Notes: a model not told the origin generated them from the letters alone. A stretch of DNA of 64,000 nt from Bacteroidales bacterium (GCA_017962375.1 JAGCVJ010000015.1:124001-188000), one strand, 5' to 3'. Counted from the first letter of the stretch, positions 1 through 9,285 are shown. Numbers and translations: made by a program.

Positions 1-1
1 T

Positions 2-469
2 GGCAAGATGGGATATGTAGTAACTCGCCACAACACTTTTGCAGACCACTCCTACGGCTCGTCTGAACTCCTGAGCTGCGATTATGATAATGTAACCCCT
101 CTGGAGACTCAGGCTTACGTATATGAAAGCATGCACAACCAATTCAGCTCAAGAAGCTCCAAAGAATTGGTGATTACAGAAAAAGACGGAAAATTCGGCG
201 TTGGCTTCACATATTCGGAATCTGCCAAAAAACCTAAATATGATGACATTGGCATTGTGAACATCCGCGATGCAGACGGTGACCTTATGCCTGTTGCCAT
301 AACAAAAGAAGGCAATAAATATACGGCACGGCGCCTCGACAGCATTCCAATTTACTGGGATGACGGCAGCGAAGTTCAGGCCAATGATTTCCTGAAGGTC
401 ATAGACCGCCTGAACAAGCACGCGAAAGCCTGCCCTCATGCCTGGAGAAAAATGAAAATCAAAAAATAA
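2..469 (+). CDS. Hypothetical protein, 5'-truncated by the window edge
   Basis: The reading frame is already open at base 2, so the Met at base 8 is probably internal and the true start lies outside the window. The visible 156 codons are hydrophilic, with no signal peptide, membrane segment or Cys cluster (one Cys in SCDYDN, one near the C-terminus), and end in a basic tail (KMKIKK). I do not recognise a family. The stop lies 9 bases before the next gene on the same strand, a secreted protein, so the two are probably co-transcribed. Function unknown. Confidence 0.6.
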   Translation, partial: GKMGYVVTRHNTFADHSYGSSELLSCDYDNVTPLETQAYVYESMHNQFSSRSSKELVITEKDGKFGVGFTYSESAKKPKYDDIGIVNIRDADGDLMPVAITKEGNKYTARRLDSIPIYWDDGSEVQANDFLKVIDRLNKHAKACPHAWRKMKIKK

Positions 470-478
470 ATATATACA

Positions 479-958
479 ATGAAAAAAGTCCTATTCCTTA
501 CAGCCCTGATTTTATGCTCCTTGGGAGTAAGGGCGCAGAATGTCAATACAGAAATAGTTGATTCTGTTTTCATCGCGATCACTATGGATTCTCCTTTTTC
601 CAAATGCTTTGGAAATGTTGACGTCAACAAAGACGGAGTGGTGACATTCGCTGAGGCAAATGCCGCAGACACTCTTTATCTGGGATACGGCGGAAGGAAG
701 AACATCATCTCCAACGTGGATTTTCTGAAGCACTTCCCTAACCTGAAATATCTCAACCCTGGAAACGCCACGGTTGAAGAATTAGACCTGAGGCACATGA
801 AAAAGCTTGAAGTTCTGGACCTTACCCTTGCGCCCTTTGTAAAGAAGATTACGATAACCACAGGATGTTTTCCTAAGATTATCTACCCGAGCGGAGAAGG
901 AGATTTTACCGTAACCAGAGTTTACGACCCTAACGACCAGTCGTCTTGGTGGCATTAG
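479..958 (+). CDS. Secreted protein with one EF-hand-like loop and leucine-rich segment
   Basis: This 159-residue protein has a Sec signal peptide (MKKVLFLTALIL, likely cut after VRAQ near residue 20). Residues 48-59 (DVNKDGVVTFAE) fit a 12-residue EF-hand or dockerin-type calcium loop, with D1, N3, D5, G6 and E12 in register. It is followed by a leucine-rich-repeat-like segment (LKYLNPG, LEVLDLTL, about residues 85-120). A periplasmic or surface Ca-binding role is inferred; no full family is recognised. It starts 9 bases after the previous gene, and its last 29 bases overlap the convergent lgt gene. Confidence 0.65.
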   Translation: MKKVLFLTALILCSLGVRAQNVNTEIVDSVFIAITMDSPFSKCFGNVDVNKDGVVTFAEANAADTLYLGYGGRKNIISNVDFLKHFPNLKYLNPGNATVEELDLRHMKKLEVLDLTLAPFVKKITITTGCFPKIIYPSGEGDFTVTRVYDPNDQSSWWH

Positions 959-1808
959 GCAACTCCTGGCGGAGCATAGGTTTCTTGAACCTGTAGCTGA
1001 AGATGATGAACAGCAGGCCCGCAACCACGAACGGAATGCTCAGAAGCTGGCCGTTGTTCAGAAGCCTTCCGCCGGCGGCGGCTACTGCATCAGAGCCTTC
1101 CTGAGGAAGTTTGCAGAACTCTATCAGGAACCTCGCGCCAAACAGAAGAACCAGGAAAAGACCGAAAAGGAAGCCTCTGTAAGGGGCTTTCCTGTTGTCT
1201 TTGTGTCTGCGATATATCCAGTTCAGTATCAGACCTATAAGAAGATATGACAGAGCCTCGTAGAGCTGTGTCGGATGATGCGGAACGCTTTGCCCGTCGC
1301 GGACGAAAATGAATCCCCAAGGAACACTGGTCTCGTATCCGTAGATTTCAGAGTTCATCAGGTTTCCCAGCCTTATGGCCATTCCGGCAAACGGAATCGC
1401 AAGAGCCAGGCGGTCGCAGATCCACACATAGTCAATGTTATATTTCTTGCCGTATTTGTGGGCGTACCACCATATTCCGATCAATATGGCAAAAGCTCCT
1501 CCGTGGCTGGCAAGTCCACCGTGCCATACCTTGAAGATTTCGCCTATATTGTTCTTGTAAAAATCCCAGTCGTAGAAAAACACGTGGCCCAGCCTCGCTC
1601 CCACAAGAGCGCAGATCAGCAGCATATACAGCATCGGGTCCAGAAGCTTGGACGGAAGCCCTTCTCTCTTGTAGAATTTAGAAAACAGCCAGTAGCCGAA
1701 GATGAAGCCGGAGACGAACAGCACTCCGTACCATCTTAACTGGAACCCTCCTATCGAGAAAATATAGGGACTTACATCCCATTTTATTGCCAATAAACTC
1801 TGTAACAT
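930..1808 (-). CDS. lgt: Prolipoprotein diacylglyceryl transferase
   Basis: Lgt is the inner-membrane enzyme that moves diacylglycerol from phosphatidylglycerol to the lipobox Cys of prelipoproteins, the first step of lipoprotein maturation. The protein is polytopic, 292 residues (usual size). It shows the conserved HGGLASHGG block at about 96-104 and the family signature RLGNLMNSEIYG around 146-157 with its Arg, Asn and Glu, followed by a C-terminal region rich in membrane helices. The start (MLQSLLAIKW) fits the family. This window encodes many predicted substrates, such as the propellers, thioredoxin-fold lipoproteins, GldH and OmpA. The methyltransferase lies 3 bases upstream on the same strand, so the two form an operon. 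Confidence 0.96.
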   Translation of the reverse strand: MLQSLLAIKWDVSPYIFSIGGFQLRWYGVLFVSGFIFGYWLFSKFYKREGLPSKLLDPMLYMLLICALVGARLGHVFFYDWDFYKNNIGEIFKVWHGGLASHGGAFAILIGIWWYAHKYGKKYNIDYVWICDRLALAIPFAGMAIRLGNLMNSEIYGYETSVPWGFIFVRDGQSVPHHPTQLYEALSYLLIGLILNWIYRRHKDNRKAPYRGFLFGLFLVLLFGARFLIEFCKLPQEGSDAVAAAGGRLLNNGQLLSIPFVVAGLLFIIFSYRFKKPMLRQELPNATKTTGR

Positions 1809-1811
1809 ATT

Positions 1812-2819
1812 CTACTTTGTAAACATTCTTGCAAAAACGCTCAGCGGAATAACTTTCTTGAACTTGTCTTCAAGAGCCAGTTCCCCGCAAGTGTATTCCC
1901 TGCCTGCATAGTCTCCGAAGGCTTTCTTGAGCAACGTGTCTGCCAAAAGTGCGGAATAGCCGTTGGAATAAAGGTTCAGCACCACATACGAATGCTCTTT
2001 TGAAACGATTTTTGAACATTCTTCCAGCATCTCGAACAGAAGTTCGTCCAGTTTCCACCTCTCTCCGTCAGGCCCGTGCCCGTAAGCCGGAGGATCAAGA
2101 ATCAGGCCGTTGTAGACATTCCCTCTGCGAATCTCCCTCTTCACGAATTTCAGGGCATCATCAACTATCCAGCGGATATTGTCCAGACCGGAGGATGCCA
2201 TGTTCTCCTTGGCCCAGTTCACCACCTGCTTTACGGAATCCACGTGGGTAACGTCCGCCCCCGCACATTTTGCGGCAAGGGTGGCTCCACCGGTATATGC
2301 GAAAAGATTCAGGACCTTCGGCTTTTCATCGCGATGCAAAGAGTCCACCTGAAGGGTGTTGCACAGCATCTGGGTTCGGGAATATATCCAGTCCCAGTTG
2401 GAGGCCTGCTCGGGAAACACTCCCACGTGCTTGAAAGATGTAAGGCCCAGCCTCATCTTCATATACAGGCCCCTGACTTCGCTCACCCCGTGGCGGGCAG
2501 AGCTCCATTCGGAAGCCTGGCGGTCGGTTCCCTTGTACTCGATAAACCACCTTTCCGGCATTTTCTTGAGCATCTCCCAGGTGCCCACATCTTCCTTTCC
2601 GGCCTTGCCGAATCCGGCTCCGGGATGAAATACGGTATGGGCGAGCTTTTTCCATTCTCCTTCGCTCAAGCTCTTGGACCACAGAGCTTTAGGCTCTGGT
2701 CTGGACATTATGAAACCCCCGAACCTCTCCAGCTTGTAACCGTCTCCGGAATCGATGATTTCGTAGTCCTTCCATCCGGAAGGGCTTTCAATCGATATAT
2801 TGTGGTTTGTCTGTGCCAT
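1812..2819 (-). CDS. Class I SAM-dependent methyltransferase (RlmI-like, COG1092)
   Basis: The reading frame extends upstream, but the start chosen is MAQTNHN at 2819, because the 36 codons before it are AT-rich, lie over the promoter region and have no family match. The 335-residue product has SAM motif I FAYTGG (about 173-178) with a downstream acidic HVDS, and the catalytic DPPAYG (about 242-247) typical of methyltransferases acting on an exocyclic amine or base carbon of rRNA. Family relatives methylate 23S rRNA cytosine, but this protein shows no N-terminal PUA domain, so the exact target is uncertain. It is divergent from pgk and upstream of lgt. Confidence 0.8.
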   Translation of the reverse strand: MAQTNHNISIESPSGWKDYEIIDSGDGYKLERFGGFIMSRPEPKALWSKSLSEGEWKKLAHTVFHPGAGFGKAGKEDVGTWEMLKKMPERWFIEYKGTDRQASEWSSARHGVSEVRGLYMKMRLGLTSFKHVGVFPEQASNWDWIYSRTQMLCNTLQVDSLHRDEKPKVLNLFAYTGGATLAAKCAGADVTHVDSVKQVVNWAKENMASSGLDNIRWIVDDALKFVKREIRRGNVYNGLILDPPAYGHGPDGERWKLDELLFEMLEECSKIVSKEHSYVVLNLYSNGYSALLADTLLKKAFGDYAGREYTCGELALEDKFKKVIPLSVFARMFTK

Positions 2820-2833
2820 AGTCTTAACAAGTA

Positions 2834-2841
2834 CAAAGATA
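2834..2841 (-). promoter_or_regulatory. Candidate -7 box for the methyltransferase-lgt operon
   Basis: Read on the minus strand this is TATCTTTG, a match to the Bacteroidota TAnnTTTG element. No TTTG-like -33 box sits at the usual spacing. The implied leader before the ATG at 2819 is very short. Confidence 0.35.
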
Positions 2842-2848
2842 AAATTAT

Positions 2849-2856
2849 TAATTTTG
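2849..2856 (+). promoter_or_regulatory. Candidate -7 box for pgk
   Basis: TAATTTTG matches TAnnTTTG and lies about 50 bases before the pgk ATG. The -33 region is weak. It sits 7 bases from the oppositely oriented box of the divergent operon, so the two promoters overlap. Confidence 0.4.
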
Positions 2857-2907
2857 CGACGGAGTTCAATCGCAGAGAATAACAAAGATTTTAATATTTC
2901 CTTAATT

Positions 2908-4164
2908 ATGCAGAAGTTTATCGACACTTACGATTTCAAAGGCAAGAGAGTTATTGCCAGGGTGGACTTCAATGTTCCATTGGACAAGGATTTCAAGGTT
3001 ACAGACGACACCAGAATCCGCGCCGCAGTTCCTACAATCAAGAAAGTTCTGGAAGGGGGCGGATCCATCATACTTATGTCCCATCTGGGAAGGCCGAAGG
3101 GAGTGGACAAGAAATACTCTCTGGAGCATATCATTTACAAGGTAGAAGAGCTTCTGGGCCAGAAGATCCAGTTCTGCCAGGACTGCATGAAGGCAGACGA
3201 GGCCGCAAAGAACCTCAAGCCGGGAGATGTACTGCTTCTTGAAAACCTCCGCTTCTATGCCGAGGAGGAAGGCAAGCCAAGAGGACTCTCCGATGACGCT
3301 TCAGACGAGGAGAAGAAAGAGGCAAAGGCCAAGGTCAAGGAAAGCCAGAAGGAGTTCACAAAGCATCTTGCATCATACGCGGACTGCTATATCAACGATG
3401 CTTTCGGAACCGCCCACAGGGCCCACGCATCCACAGCCCTTATCGCAAAGTACTTCCCTGAGGACAAAATGTTCGGCTATATAATGGAAGGCGAGATCAA
3501 GGCCATCGACAAGGTGGTCAACGAGCCTCAGCATCCAGTTACCGCAATCATCGGCGGAAGCAAGGTTTCTTCCAAGATCGGCATTCTCCAGAACCTTGTT
3601 GAGAAAGTTGACAATCTGGTGATTGGTGGCGGAATGGCCTACACTTTCATAAAGGCGAAGGGCGGCAAGATTGGAGCTTCCATCTGCGAGGATGACCAGC
3701 TTGAGGTTGCTCTCGACATTCTGAAGGCCGCAGAAGAAAAGGGCACTAAGGTTTACCTTCCGAAGTACAGTGTTGTTGCCAACCGTTTTGAAAATGACGC
3801 CACCAAGATGATCGTCAAGATAGACGAGATTCCTGACGGATGGATGGGAATGGACGTGGGAACCGACTTCCTGGTTGAGATTGACGATGTTATCAACAGT
3901 TCAAAGACTGTCCTGTGGAACGGTCCTGTCGGAGTGTTCGAGATGCCTTGGTTCGCACAGGGAACTCTCCACATCGCAAAAGCTCTTGCAAAGGCCACCC
4001 AGGAAAAGGGAGTGTTCACCCTCGTAGGAGGCGGAGATTCCGTAGCCGCTGTCAACCAGATGGGTTACGCAGACAAGGTAAGCTACGTTTCCACCGGCGG
4101 CGGCGCTATGCTGGAAAGCCTTGAAGGTAAAATCCTCCCTGGTATCCAGGCTGTTATGGAATAA
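2908..4164 (+). CDS. pgk: Phosphoglycerate kinase
   Basis: Cytosolic glycolytic kinase that transfers the acyl phosphate of 1,3-bisphosphoglycerate to ADP. The start is [10 protein letters not shown] at 2908; in-frame upstream codons run through the promoter region and are not part of the family. Hallmarks are RVDFNVPLD (about 18-26), SHLGRP, the GGSKVSSKI nucleotide-domain segment and GGGDSVAAV (about 374-382). The 418 residues are slightly longer than E. coli Pgk, with a charged insertion near residue 130 ([12 protein letters not shown]). Nothing suggests loss of function. It is transcribed alone, and its 3' end overlaps the convergent thioesterase gene by 11 bases. Confidence 0.97.
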   Translation: MQKFIDTYDFKGKRVIARVDFNVPLDKDFKVTDDTRIRAAVPTIKKVLEGGGSIILMSHLGRPKGVDKKYSLEHIIYKVEELLGQKIQFCQDCMKADEAAKNLKPGDVLLLENLRFYAEEEGKPRGLSDDASDEEKKEAKAKVKESQKEFTKHLASYADCYINDAFGTAHRAHASTALIAKYFPEDKMFGYIMEGEIKAIDKVVNEPQHPVTAIIGGSKVSSKIGILQNLVEKVDNLVIGGGMAYTFIKAKGGKIGASICEDDQLEVALDILKAAEEKGTKVYLPKYSVVANRFENDATKMIVKIDEIPDGWMGMDVGTDFLVEIDDVINSSKTVLWNGPVGVFEMPWFAQGTLHIAKALAKATQEKGVFTLVGGGDSVAAVNQMGYADKVSYVSTGGGAMLESLEGKILPGIQAVME

Positions 4165-4960
4165 GCGGGATGGTTCTCAGGCGGAGGCGGCACGCCTCTG
4201 TCTCTTCCTGGTTCTCGGGAAGTTTCTGAAGAATCTTGAAACCGTAATCGGTAGAATTGTCCTCCGGGTTTTTCTGGAGGACATTTTTGTATATCCTGAT
4301 CGGAACTTCCGGTCTTCCTTCGGCAACATACGCTATATCCAGGCGCTTGATATTGTTTTCGCGATGCCAGGAAAGAGGGAAGGTGTCCAGGATGTGATCC
4401 ACATATCTCATTGAATTAATGTGGCCGTTGAAATCCACATCGCTGAAGAAAGTGGGCACTTCTCTTGCCAGAGAGATGTCTTCCATCTGGACCCTTACCG
4501 GCTTTGAAATCGGGACCTCAAGGAAATCAGGAGAATCGGGTTCTATGACAAATTCTTGTATGGCCCCGTCCTTGATTTCCATAAGATTTGCGGGATGACG
4601 GGTGGTGGTGTCTATCATTGCCCATACGCTTCTTCCCCAGCCGAGCATTTCTCCGGTAGAGTCTACCGTCATCCTGAAGTTACGGTTGGTGAACAGCGGA
4701 TGGATTTTTTCCACCCAGGTTTCAACGGCTATGATCTCGTGGCGTGAGGGAATCCTCATCATCTCGACGGCAAGACGGGATAAAACCCAGGTCTTGCCGT
4801 GAGCGTTGAGGTAATCCGTTCCGAACCCTCTTTCGGAGGAATGGTAGTCCGCAGAACTCAGCATCATATTCACAAGAAAGCTGAATCTCAGCATCTTGCG
4901 CACATTACACTGGTACTGTTCTACTTTGAACGTGTATCTGCCTTTCTGCGGGAGGAGCAT
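4154..4960 (-). CDS. Acyl-ACP thioesterase (FatA/B-type double hotdog)
   Basis: The 268-residue cytosolic enzyme is predicted to hydrolyse acyl-ACP to free fatty acid. The N-terminal hotdog half contains the [14 protein letters not shown] stretch (about 54-67). The C-terminal half holds [11 protein letters not shown] (about 176-186), the family's Asn/His catalytic segment. Its start codon overlaps the frr stop by one base (TAATG), indicating translational coupling with frr and probably pyrH. Bacterial FatA-like enzymes are common in the Bacteroidota and set free fatty acid or chain-length balance; the substrate here cannot be read from sequence. Confidence 0.85.
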   Translation of the reverse strand: MLLPQKGRYTFKVEQYQCNVRKMLRFSFLVNMMLSSADYHSSERGFGTDYLNAHGKTWVLSRLAVEMMRIPSRHEIIAVETWVEKIHPLFTNRNFRMTVDSTGEMLGWGRSVWAMIDTTTRHPANLMEIKDGAIQEFVIEPDSPDFLEVPISKPVRVQMEDISLAREVPTFFSDVDFNGHINSMRYVDHILDTFPLSWHRENNIKRLDIAYVAEGRPEVPIRIYKNVLQKNPEDNSTDYGFKILQKLPENQEETEACRLRLRTIPLIP

Positions 4961-5526
4961 TATACGGTCATTATCTCCTTCTCCTTGGCGGCAACGATCT
5001 CATCCACCTTCTTGGTGAAAGTGTCGGTGTGCTTCTGGATATCGACTTCTGCATCCTTGCAGATATCTTCTTCCAGGCCGTCTTTCTTGAACTTCTTGTG
5101 AGCCTCTACAACCTCGCGGCGAGCATTGCGGATACTCATCTTTGCATTCTCTCCGGCATTTCTTGCCTGCTTGCACAGATCCTTTCTTCTTTCCTCTGTC
5201 AACGGCGGGATGTTGATTCTCACATTCTCTCCGTTGTTGATAGGAGTGAAGCCCAGGTTGGCGTCCATAATTGCCTTGACAATAGGACCTACCATCTTCT
5301 TCTCCCAAGGCTGGACTATCATGCTCTTGGTATCTGGAGTGGTAATGGAAGCTACCTTGGGAACTGCCGTAGGAGTGCCGTAATAATCTACCATCACATT
5401 GTTCAAAACAGCCGGATTTGCCTTGCCGGCGCGGAAGGTCTTGAGCTCTTCTTCAAGATGCGCAATGGCATTTTCCATCTTGGCAACGCCCTGCGCGATG
5501 TTGTCTTTAGATACTTGGATTTCCAT
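4960..5526 (-). CDS. frr: Ribosome recycling factor
   Basis: RRF acts with EF-G to split post-termination ribosomes. The 188-residue length is usual. The N-terminal helix (ENAIAHLEEELKTFRAGKANP) leads into conserved YYGTPTAVPKVASI and the PPLTEERRKDLCKQA helix, and the long alpha-helical ends form the three-helix bundle. It lies 35 bases downstream of pyrH, the same pyrH-frr order as in many bacteria, and is coupled to the thioesterase start at its own stop codon. Confidence 0.97.
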   Translation of the reverse strand: MEIQVSKDNIAQGVAKMENAIAHLEEELKTFRAGKANPAVLNNVMVDYYGTPTAVPKVASITTPDTKSMIVQPWEKKMVGPIVKAIMDANLGFTPINNGENVRINIPPLTEERRKDLCKQARNAGENAKMSIRNARREVVEAHKKFKKDGLEEDICKDAEVDIQKHTDTFTKKVDEIVAAKEKEIMTV

Positions 5527-5561
5527 ATCGTGTCTTTTTATTGTTTTCTGAAACTTAAAAA

Positions 5562-6272
5562 CTATTCATTGCTGACCACTGTCCCAACATTTTCTCCCGC
5601 AAGCAACCTGTTCAGATTTACGGGGTCTGTCATGTCAAACACCTCTATCGGGATGTTGTTCTCCCTGCACATCGTGAACGCGGTCTGGTCCATCACTTTC
5701 AAATTGTCTGCCAAAGCCTTGTCAAAGGTCAGCCTCTCGTATCTTGTGGCTGTCGGATCTTTCTTTGGGTCAGCGGTATATACGCCGTCTACCTTTGTTC
5801 CTTTAAGCAGGGCGTCTGCCTCTATTTCGCAGGCCTTCAGCGATGCCGCAGAGTCTGTCGTGAAGAAAGGATTGCCGGTTCCTCCAGTGAATATTGCCAC
5901 TCCGCCGCCATTCAGGACTTCCATTACCCTGTCCTTGTTGAAATGCCTTGCAAACGGCTCCATCGGATGAGGTGTATACACTTCCGCCTTCACTCCTTCA
6001 TCCTCGATGAATATACCCAGGGCCTTGCCGTTAATGACGGTTGCCAGCATTCCCATCTGGTCTCCCTTCACGCGGTCAAAGCCTTCTTTCACGCCGTTCA
6101 TTCCGCGGAAGATGTTTCCTCCTCCCACAACTATTCCTATCTGTACTCCAGCCTTCACGGCCTTTGCTATTTCAACTGCGTAAGACTTGATTACATCTGA
6201 ATCCAGCCCCTGTCCGTCTGCTCCGCCCATGGCCTCGCCGCTGAGCTTGAGCAATATTCTTTTGTATTTCAT
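5562..6272 (-). CDS. pyrH: Uridylate kinase
   Basis: UMP kinase makes UDP for RNA, DNA and nucleotide-sugar synthesis. The start is set at MKYKRILLKLSGEA (6272) because this KLSGEA-led N-terminus is where the family begins; nine in-frame codons upstream are not conserved. Motifs include VVGGGNIFRG (about 56-65), the GGTGNPFFTTDSAA segment for phosphate and UMP binding, and DGVYTADPKKDP. It is 236 residues, the usual size. It leads the pyrH-frr-thioesterase transcription unit. Confidence 0.97.
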   Translation of the reverse strand: MKYKRILLKLSGEAMGGADGQGLDSDVIKSYAVEIAKAVKAGVQIGIVVGGGNIFRGMNGVKEGFDRVKGDQMGMLATVINGKALGIFIEDEGVKAEVYTPHPMEPFARHFNKDRVMEVLNGGGVAIFTGGTGNPFFTTDSAASLKACEIEADALLKGTKVDGVYTADPKKDPTATRYERLTFDKALADNLKVMDQTAFTMCRENNIPIEVFDMTDPVNLNRLLAGENVGTVVSNE

Positions 6273-6446
6273 AACCTGATTGTTTCCCGTTACAAACAAC
6301 GAATTTAACTATTTCCTTAAAGAAATGCAAAAGGAGCTGTTTCTTAAAAACCCTTTGCTAATCAGAAAAATCGTGTGTATATTGCAACGATTTTCAGGGA
6401 ATCGCTGAGAATTAAGGTTTGAATAATTAAAACTACTGATATTTAT

Positions 6447-7127
6447 ATGGCTAACATATTTACAACATCTATCGGCAAGAAGGTGATAATGAGCCTCAGC
6501 GGCTTGTTTCTGATACTCTTCTTGACCATGCATGCATTTCTTAACGGCGCATACCTGCTTCCTAACGGAGCTGAGAACTTCAATGCCGTGTGCGAGTTCA
6601 TGTCTTTGGGCATCATCAAAGTATTGACTCCTGTTCTGGCTTTTGGATTCATAATCCACATCATCTATGCCTTTGTACTGTATCTCCAGGACTATAAGGC
6701 AAGAGGCAAGGAAAGATATGCCGTTGCCAACAAGACAAAGGCAGATATGGCTTCCAAGAACATGATCGTGCTCGGTCTGATCGTGCTTATCGGAATCGCT
6801 ATCCACCTGACCCATTTCTGGGCAAAGATGCAGCTTCAGGAGTTCCTTGGCAACGAGCCGATGAGCGGATCTGATGCCATCGCCCTGACCTTCAAGCCTC
6901 TGTGGGTTTACATCCTTTATCTGGTGTGGTTTGTTTGCATCTGGCTGCACCTGACTCACGGATTCTGGAGCGCCTTCCAGTCTATGGGATGGAACAATGC
7001 CAAGTGGCTGAAGAGACTCCAGTGGATAGGATATATCTACTGCACTCTTATCATGCTGATTTTTGTTCTGGTGGCAACCAAGGGATACTTTGTGGCAAAC
7101 GGTATCTGCTCAGCCTGCGCGTCATAG
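6447..7127 (+). CDS. Succinate dehydrogenase/fumarate reductase cytochrome b subunit
   Basis: A polytopic 226-residue protein with five predicted helices, of the SdhC/FrdC type found in the Bacteroidota, where a single diheme subunit anchors the flavoprotein and iron-sulfur subunits and exchanges electrons with menaquinone. Candidate heme-ligand histidines are H29 (LTMHAF), H71, H120, H123, H168 and H171 (WLHLTHGFW). In relatives the A and B subunit genes normally follow directly, but here the next gene is convergent hemW, 4 bases away, and no A or B subunit occurs in the window. The roughly 170-base gap upstream must hold its promoter, but no clean -7/-33 pair is visible. Confidence 0.88.
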   Translation: MANIFTTSIGKKVIMSLSGLFLILFLTMHAFLNGAYLLPNGAENFNAVCEFMSLGIIKVLTPVLAFGFIIHIIYAFVLYLQDYKARGKERYAVANKTKADMASKNMIVLGLIVLIGIAIHLTHFWAKMQLQEFLGNEPMSGSDAIALTFKPLWVYILYLVWFVCIWLHLTHGFWSAFQSMGWNNAKWLKRLQWIGYIYCTLIMLIFVLVATKGYFVANGICSACAS

Positions 7128-7131
7128 CCGG

Positions 7132-8301
7132 TCAGACAAATAGTTCTCTTATAATACCGTCCGAGATGAAGAATTTTTCGGGCGGTATTTTTATTGTGCC
7201 AGTTGTGGTGAGGACAAGGTTGCCTTTTCTTTCCTGGTCCTGAATGGCGGGGGCTATGGTTGAAATAAAGATGTCAGACTGGGGAGAAGATTCTCTTAGG
7301 GTCTTGAGGGCGGCCCCGCCTATGGTCCTCAGGCCGAGCATCAGAATCTCGTTGAAAACATCCTCAGGAGAAAGGTTCTCGCCTTCCCTGAGCTCGGTAA
7401 TTGTCGGGTTGCAATAAGTGGCGGCATCGGGGAAGTTCCATTCCCTTTTTCTGTTTATGAAAGAATGGGCACCTGGGCCCAGTCCCAGATAAGGAGTTCT
7501 GTTCCAGTAAGAAGAGTTGTGGCGGCTGTGGAAACCTTCCTTGCAGAAGTTGGAAACTTCATACTGGAAGTATCCGGCCTCAGCGAGTCTTCTCTGAAGG
7601 GTCTTGTACATCCCTTCGCAGGTTTCCTCGTCGGGAAGGGTGAGCTTCCCCTGGCTGACCTGTTTTTCTATCGGAGTGTTGGGGTCAACGCCAAGCTGAT
7701 AGGCAGAGATGTGTTCAGGGCTGAGGTCCAGGATTGTGTCAAGGTTTTCCTCCCACTGCGTCCGGGTCAGAGACGGGAAACCGAAGATAAGGTCCAGGCT
7801 GATGTTTTTGAAACCGGCCTGCCTAAGTGTTCTAAAGGCGCTGATGGCCTGGCTTCTGGTATGGCGGCGGCCCATCCATATAAGATGCTGGTCCTGGAAA
7901 GACTGCACGCCCATGCTTATGCGGTTGACTCCAAGCTGCCTGAGCTGACTGGCATAATCGGAAGTGATGTCATCGGGATTGACCTCAATGGTGAACTCAA
8001 ATTCGTCGGGATTATCGGTGAGGAAAGCGGTATTTGGAAAACAGAAAGTGGCCTTGAGTCCGTTTATGGCCTGCTTGAGACTCTCTGTATTCAGGACAGA
8101 AGGAGTGCCGCCCCCAATGTAGAGGGTCTTTACTGTCTGGTCGGCGGGATAAAGAGAAGAAAAGAAATTCCCGCGCTCGCGGATTTCTCTTTGAAGCGCA
8201 GGAATGTACTTGTCTCTCAGAGTCTTTGACACCACGGAATAGAAGCCGCAGTAAATGCACTTCTTGTCGCAGAAAGGAATGTGCAGATATATGCCGGCCA
8301 T
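7132..8301 (-). CDS. hemW: Radical SAM heme chaperone HemW (HemN-like)
   Basis: HemW family members bind heme and a 4Fe-4S cluster and deliver heme to membrane cytochromes; they are often misnamed coproporphyrinogen III oxidase. The radical SAM CX3CX2C motif is C11, C15, C18 (FCDKKCIYCGF), followed by GGGTPS (SAM binding) and the HemW-type NPDD segment. The C-terminal HemN domain includes HNSSYWNRTPYLGLGPGAHS. It is 389 residues, close to the family's usual length. It is convergent with the cytochrome b gene, a diheme protein, which may be coincidental. It shares orientation with the coiled-coil gene upstream. Confidence 0.9.
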   Translation of the reverse strand: MAGIYLHIPFCDKKCIYCGFYSVVSKTLRDKYIPALQREIRERGNFFSSLYPADQTVKTLYIGGGTPSVLNTESLKQAINGLKATFCFPNTAFLTDNPDEFEFTIEVNPDDITSDYASQLRQLGVNRISMGVQSFQDQHLIWMGRRHTRSQAISAFRTLRQAGFKNISLDLIFGFPSLTRTQWEENLDTILDLSPEHISAYQLGVDPNTPIEKQVSQGKLTLPDEETCEGMYKTLQRRLAEAGYFQYEVSNFCKEGFHSRHNSSYWNRTPYLGLGPGAHSFINRKREWNFPDAATYCNPTITELREGENLSPEDVFNEILMLGLRTIGGAALKTLRESSPQSDIFISTIAPAIQDQERKGNLVLTTTGTIKIPPEKFFISDGIIRELFV

Positions 8302-8327
8302 CCGGGTTGACTTTGGTTAGGTTACTT

Positions 8328-9197
8328 CTACTTCAGGTGAACCTCAGCTGTTCCCAGCCTGCCCTTGGAAGTGTAGACCTCGGCGGTGTAAGTGCCCTTG
8401 GCCAGCTCTGCACCAGGGGTGAAGAAGATGTTAAGGTCGAGTTCCTGACCCTGGTAGTCAACCTCACGTGCCGCAGAATAGATGAGCTGCTCGCCATTGC
8501 AGGTGAACACCTGCTGTCCGCCGTCTGTCATAAGAATTCCGTCCGGATCCTTGATTCTGACATAAACGGTCATAAGGCCCGTCTCGGCGATGGAATTTTC
8601 AACCAGCGAGAGACTTACCCTGAACTGCTCGGCGCGGCTGGAGCGGTCCATAACCTTGCCCCTGCGGTTGAGGGCCACAAGTGAAAGACCCCTTCCCTTT
8701 ATCGCTGAGCCTTCTGTTATCTTCTTGCTCTGCTCCTCGATCTTCTTGGCCTGGGCCTCGTTCTTGGCGGTGGTTTCCTCCACCTGCTTCTTGGCCTCGG
8801 TCACTTCCTCCTTCAGGGCGATATTCATCTGGTTGAGAGAGTCGATCTGCTTGATATAGCTCTTCATGATAGACCTCAGCGTGCCGAGTTCCTTCTCGTA
8901 CTTCTTGAGCTGAGCGGCATTGGAAGCCTCGGTCTTTTTCACCTTCTCAATCAGCTCAGCCACCTTGGCCCTCTCGATCTCGAGCTGGGTGTTGATGGTG
9001 TCGTTGGTGGAAGAAAGGGAAGAGTACTCCTGCTGCAGAAGCGACAGCGCGTTGGTGAGGCTGTCCTTGCTGCTGGTGACTTCCTGAACCACTTCCTTGA
9101 TTTCAGTCTTCTTGCTCATCTGGTAGATGAGGACTCCGGCCAGAACCAGAACAATGGCCGAAAGCACTCCGATGATTATTTTAAGTTTCTTTTCCAT
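8328..9197 (-). CDS. Membrane-anchored coiled-coil protein of unknown function
   Basis: The start MEKKLKIII (9197) is preferred over an upstream in-frame Met because it places a single N-terminal membrane helix (IIIGVLSAIVLVLAGVLIY) directly after a basic start. Residues about 30-175 form a long, heptad-rich, Glu/Lys-rich coiled coil. The last roughly 110 residues look like a beta-rich domain (SLSLVENSI, VYVRIKDPDG, GTYTAEVYTS). This architecture recurs as uncharacterised proteins in Bacteroidota. No enzymatic motif is present. It lies 26 bases upstream of hemW and is divergent from the gene at 9286. Confidence 0.75.
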   Translation of the reverse strand: MEKKLKIIIGVLSAIVLVLAGVLIYQMSKKTEIKEVVQEVTSSKDSLTNALSLLQQEYSSLSSTNDTINTQLEIERAKVAELIEKVKKTEASNAAQLKKYEKELGTLRSIMKSYIKQIDSLNQMNIALKEEVTEAKKQVEETTAKNEAQAKKIEEQSKKITEGSAIKGRGLSLVALNRRGKVMDRSSRAEQFRVSLSLVENSIAETGLMTVYVRIKDPDGILMTDGGQQVFTCNGEQLIYSAAREVDYQGQELDLNIFFTPGAELAKGTYTAEVYTSKGRLGTAEVHLK

Positions 9198-9230
9198 AAT
9201 ATCTGTTTTAACGCTTTTGTTGCTGCAGTG

Positions 9231-9238
9231 CAAAAATA
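9231..9238 (-). promoter_or_regulatory. Candidate -7 box for the coiled-coil gene
   Basis: On the minus strand it reads TATTTTTG, a perfect TAnnTTTG match, about 35 bases before the ATG at 9197. The -33 region shows no clear TTTG. Confidence 0.4.
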
Positions 9239-9252
9239 GGAATTAAAATGTT

Positions 9253-9260
9253 TATTTTTG
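9253..9260 (+). promoter_or_regulatory. Candidate -7 box for the gene at 9286
   Basis: TATTTTTG matches TAnnTTTG about 25 bases before the ATG. It is the mirror image of the box at 9231-9238, with 14 bases between them. Confidence 0.4.
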
Positions 9261-9285
9261 TGCCCGTACTACAATAGTTTCATTT

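Noticed and set aside
6361..6446. Promoter for the cytochrome b gene (TATATTGC or TAAGGTTTG)
   Set aside because: Both differ from TAnnTTTG by shifts or two mismatches, and no -33 element is at the proper distance.
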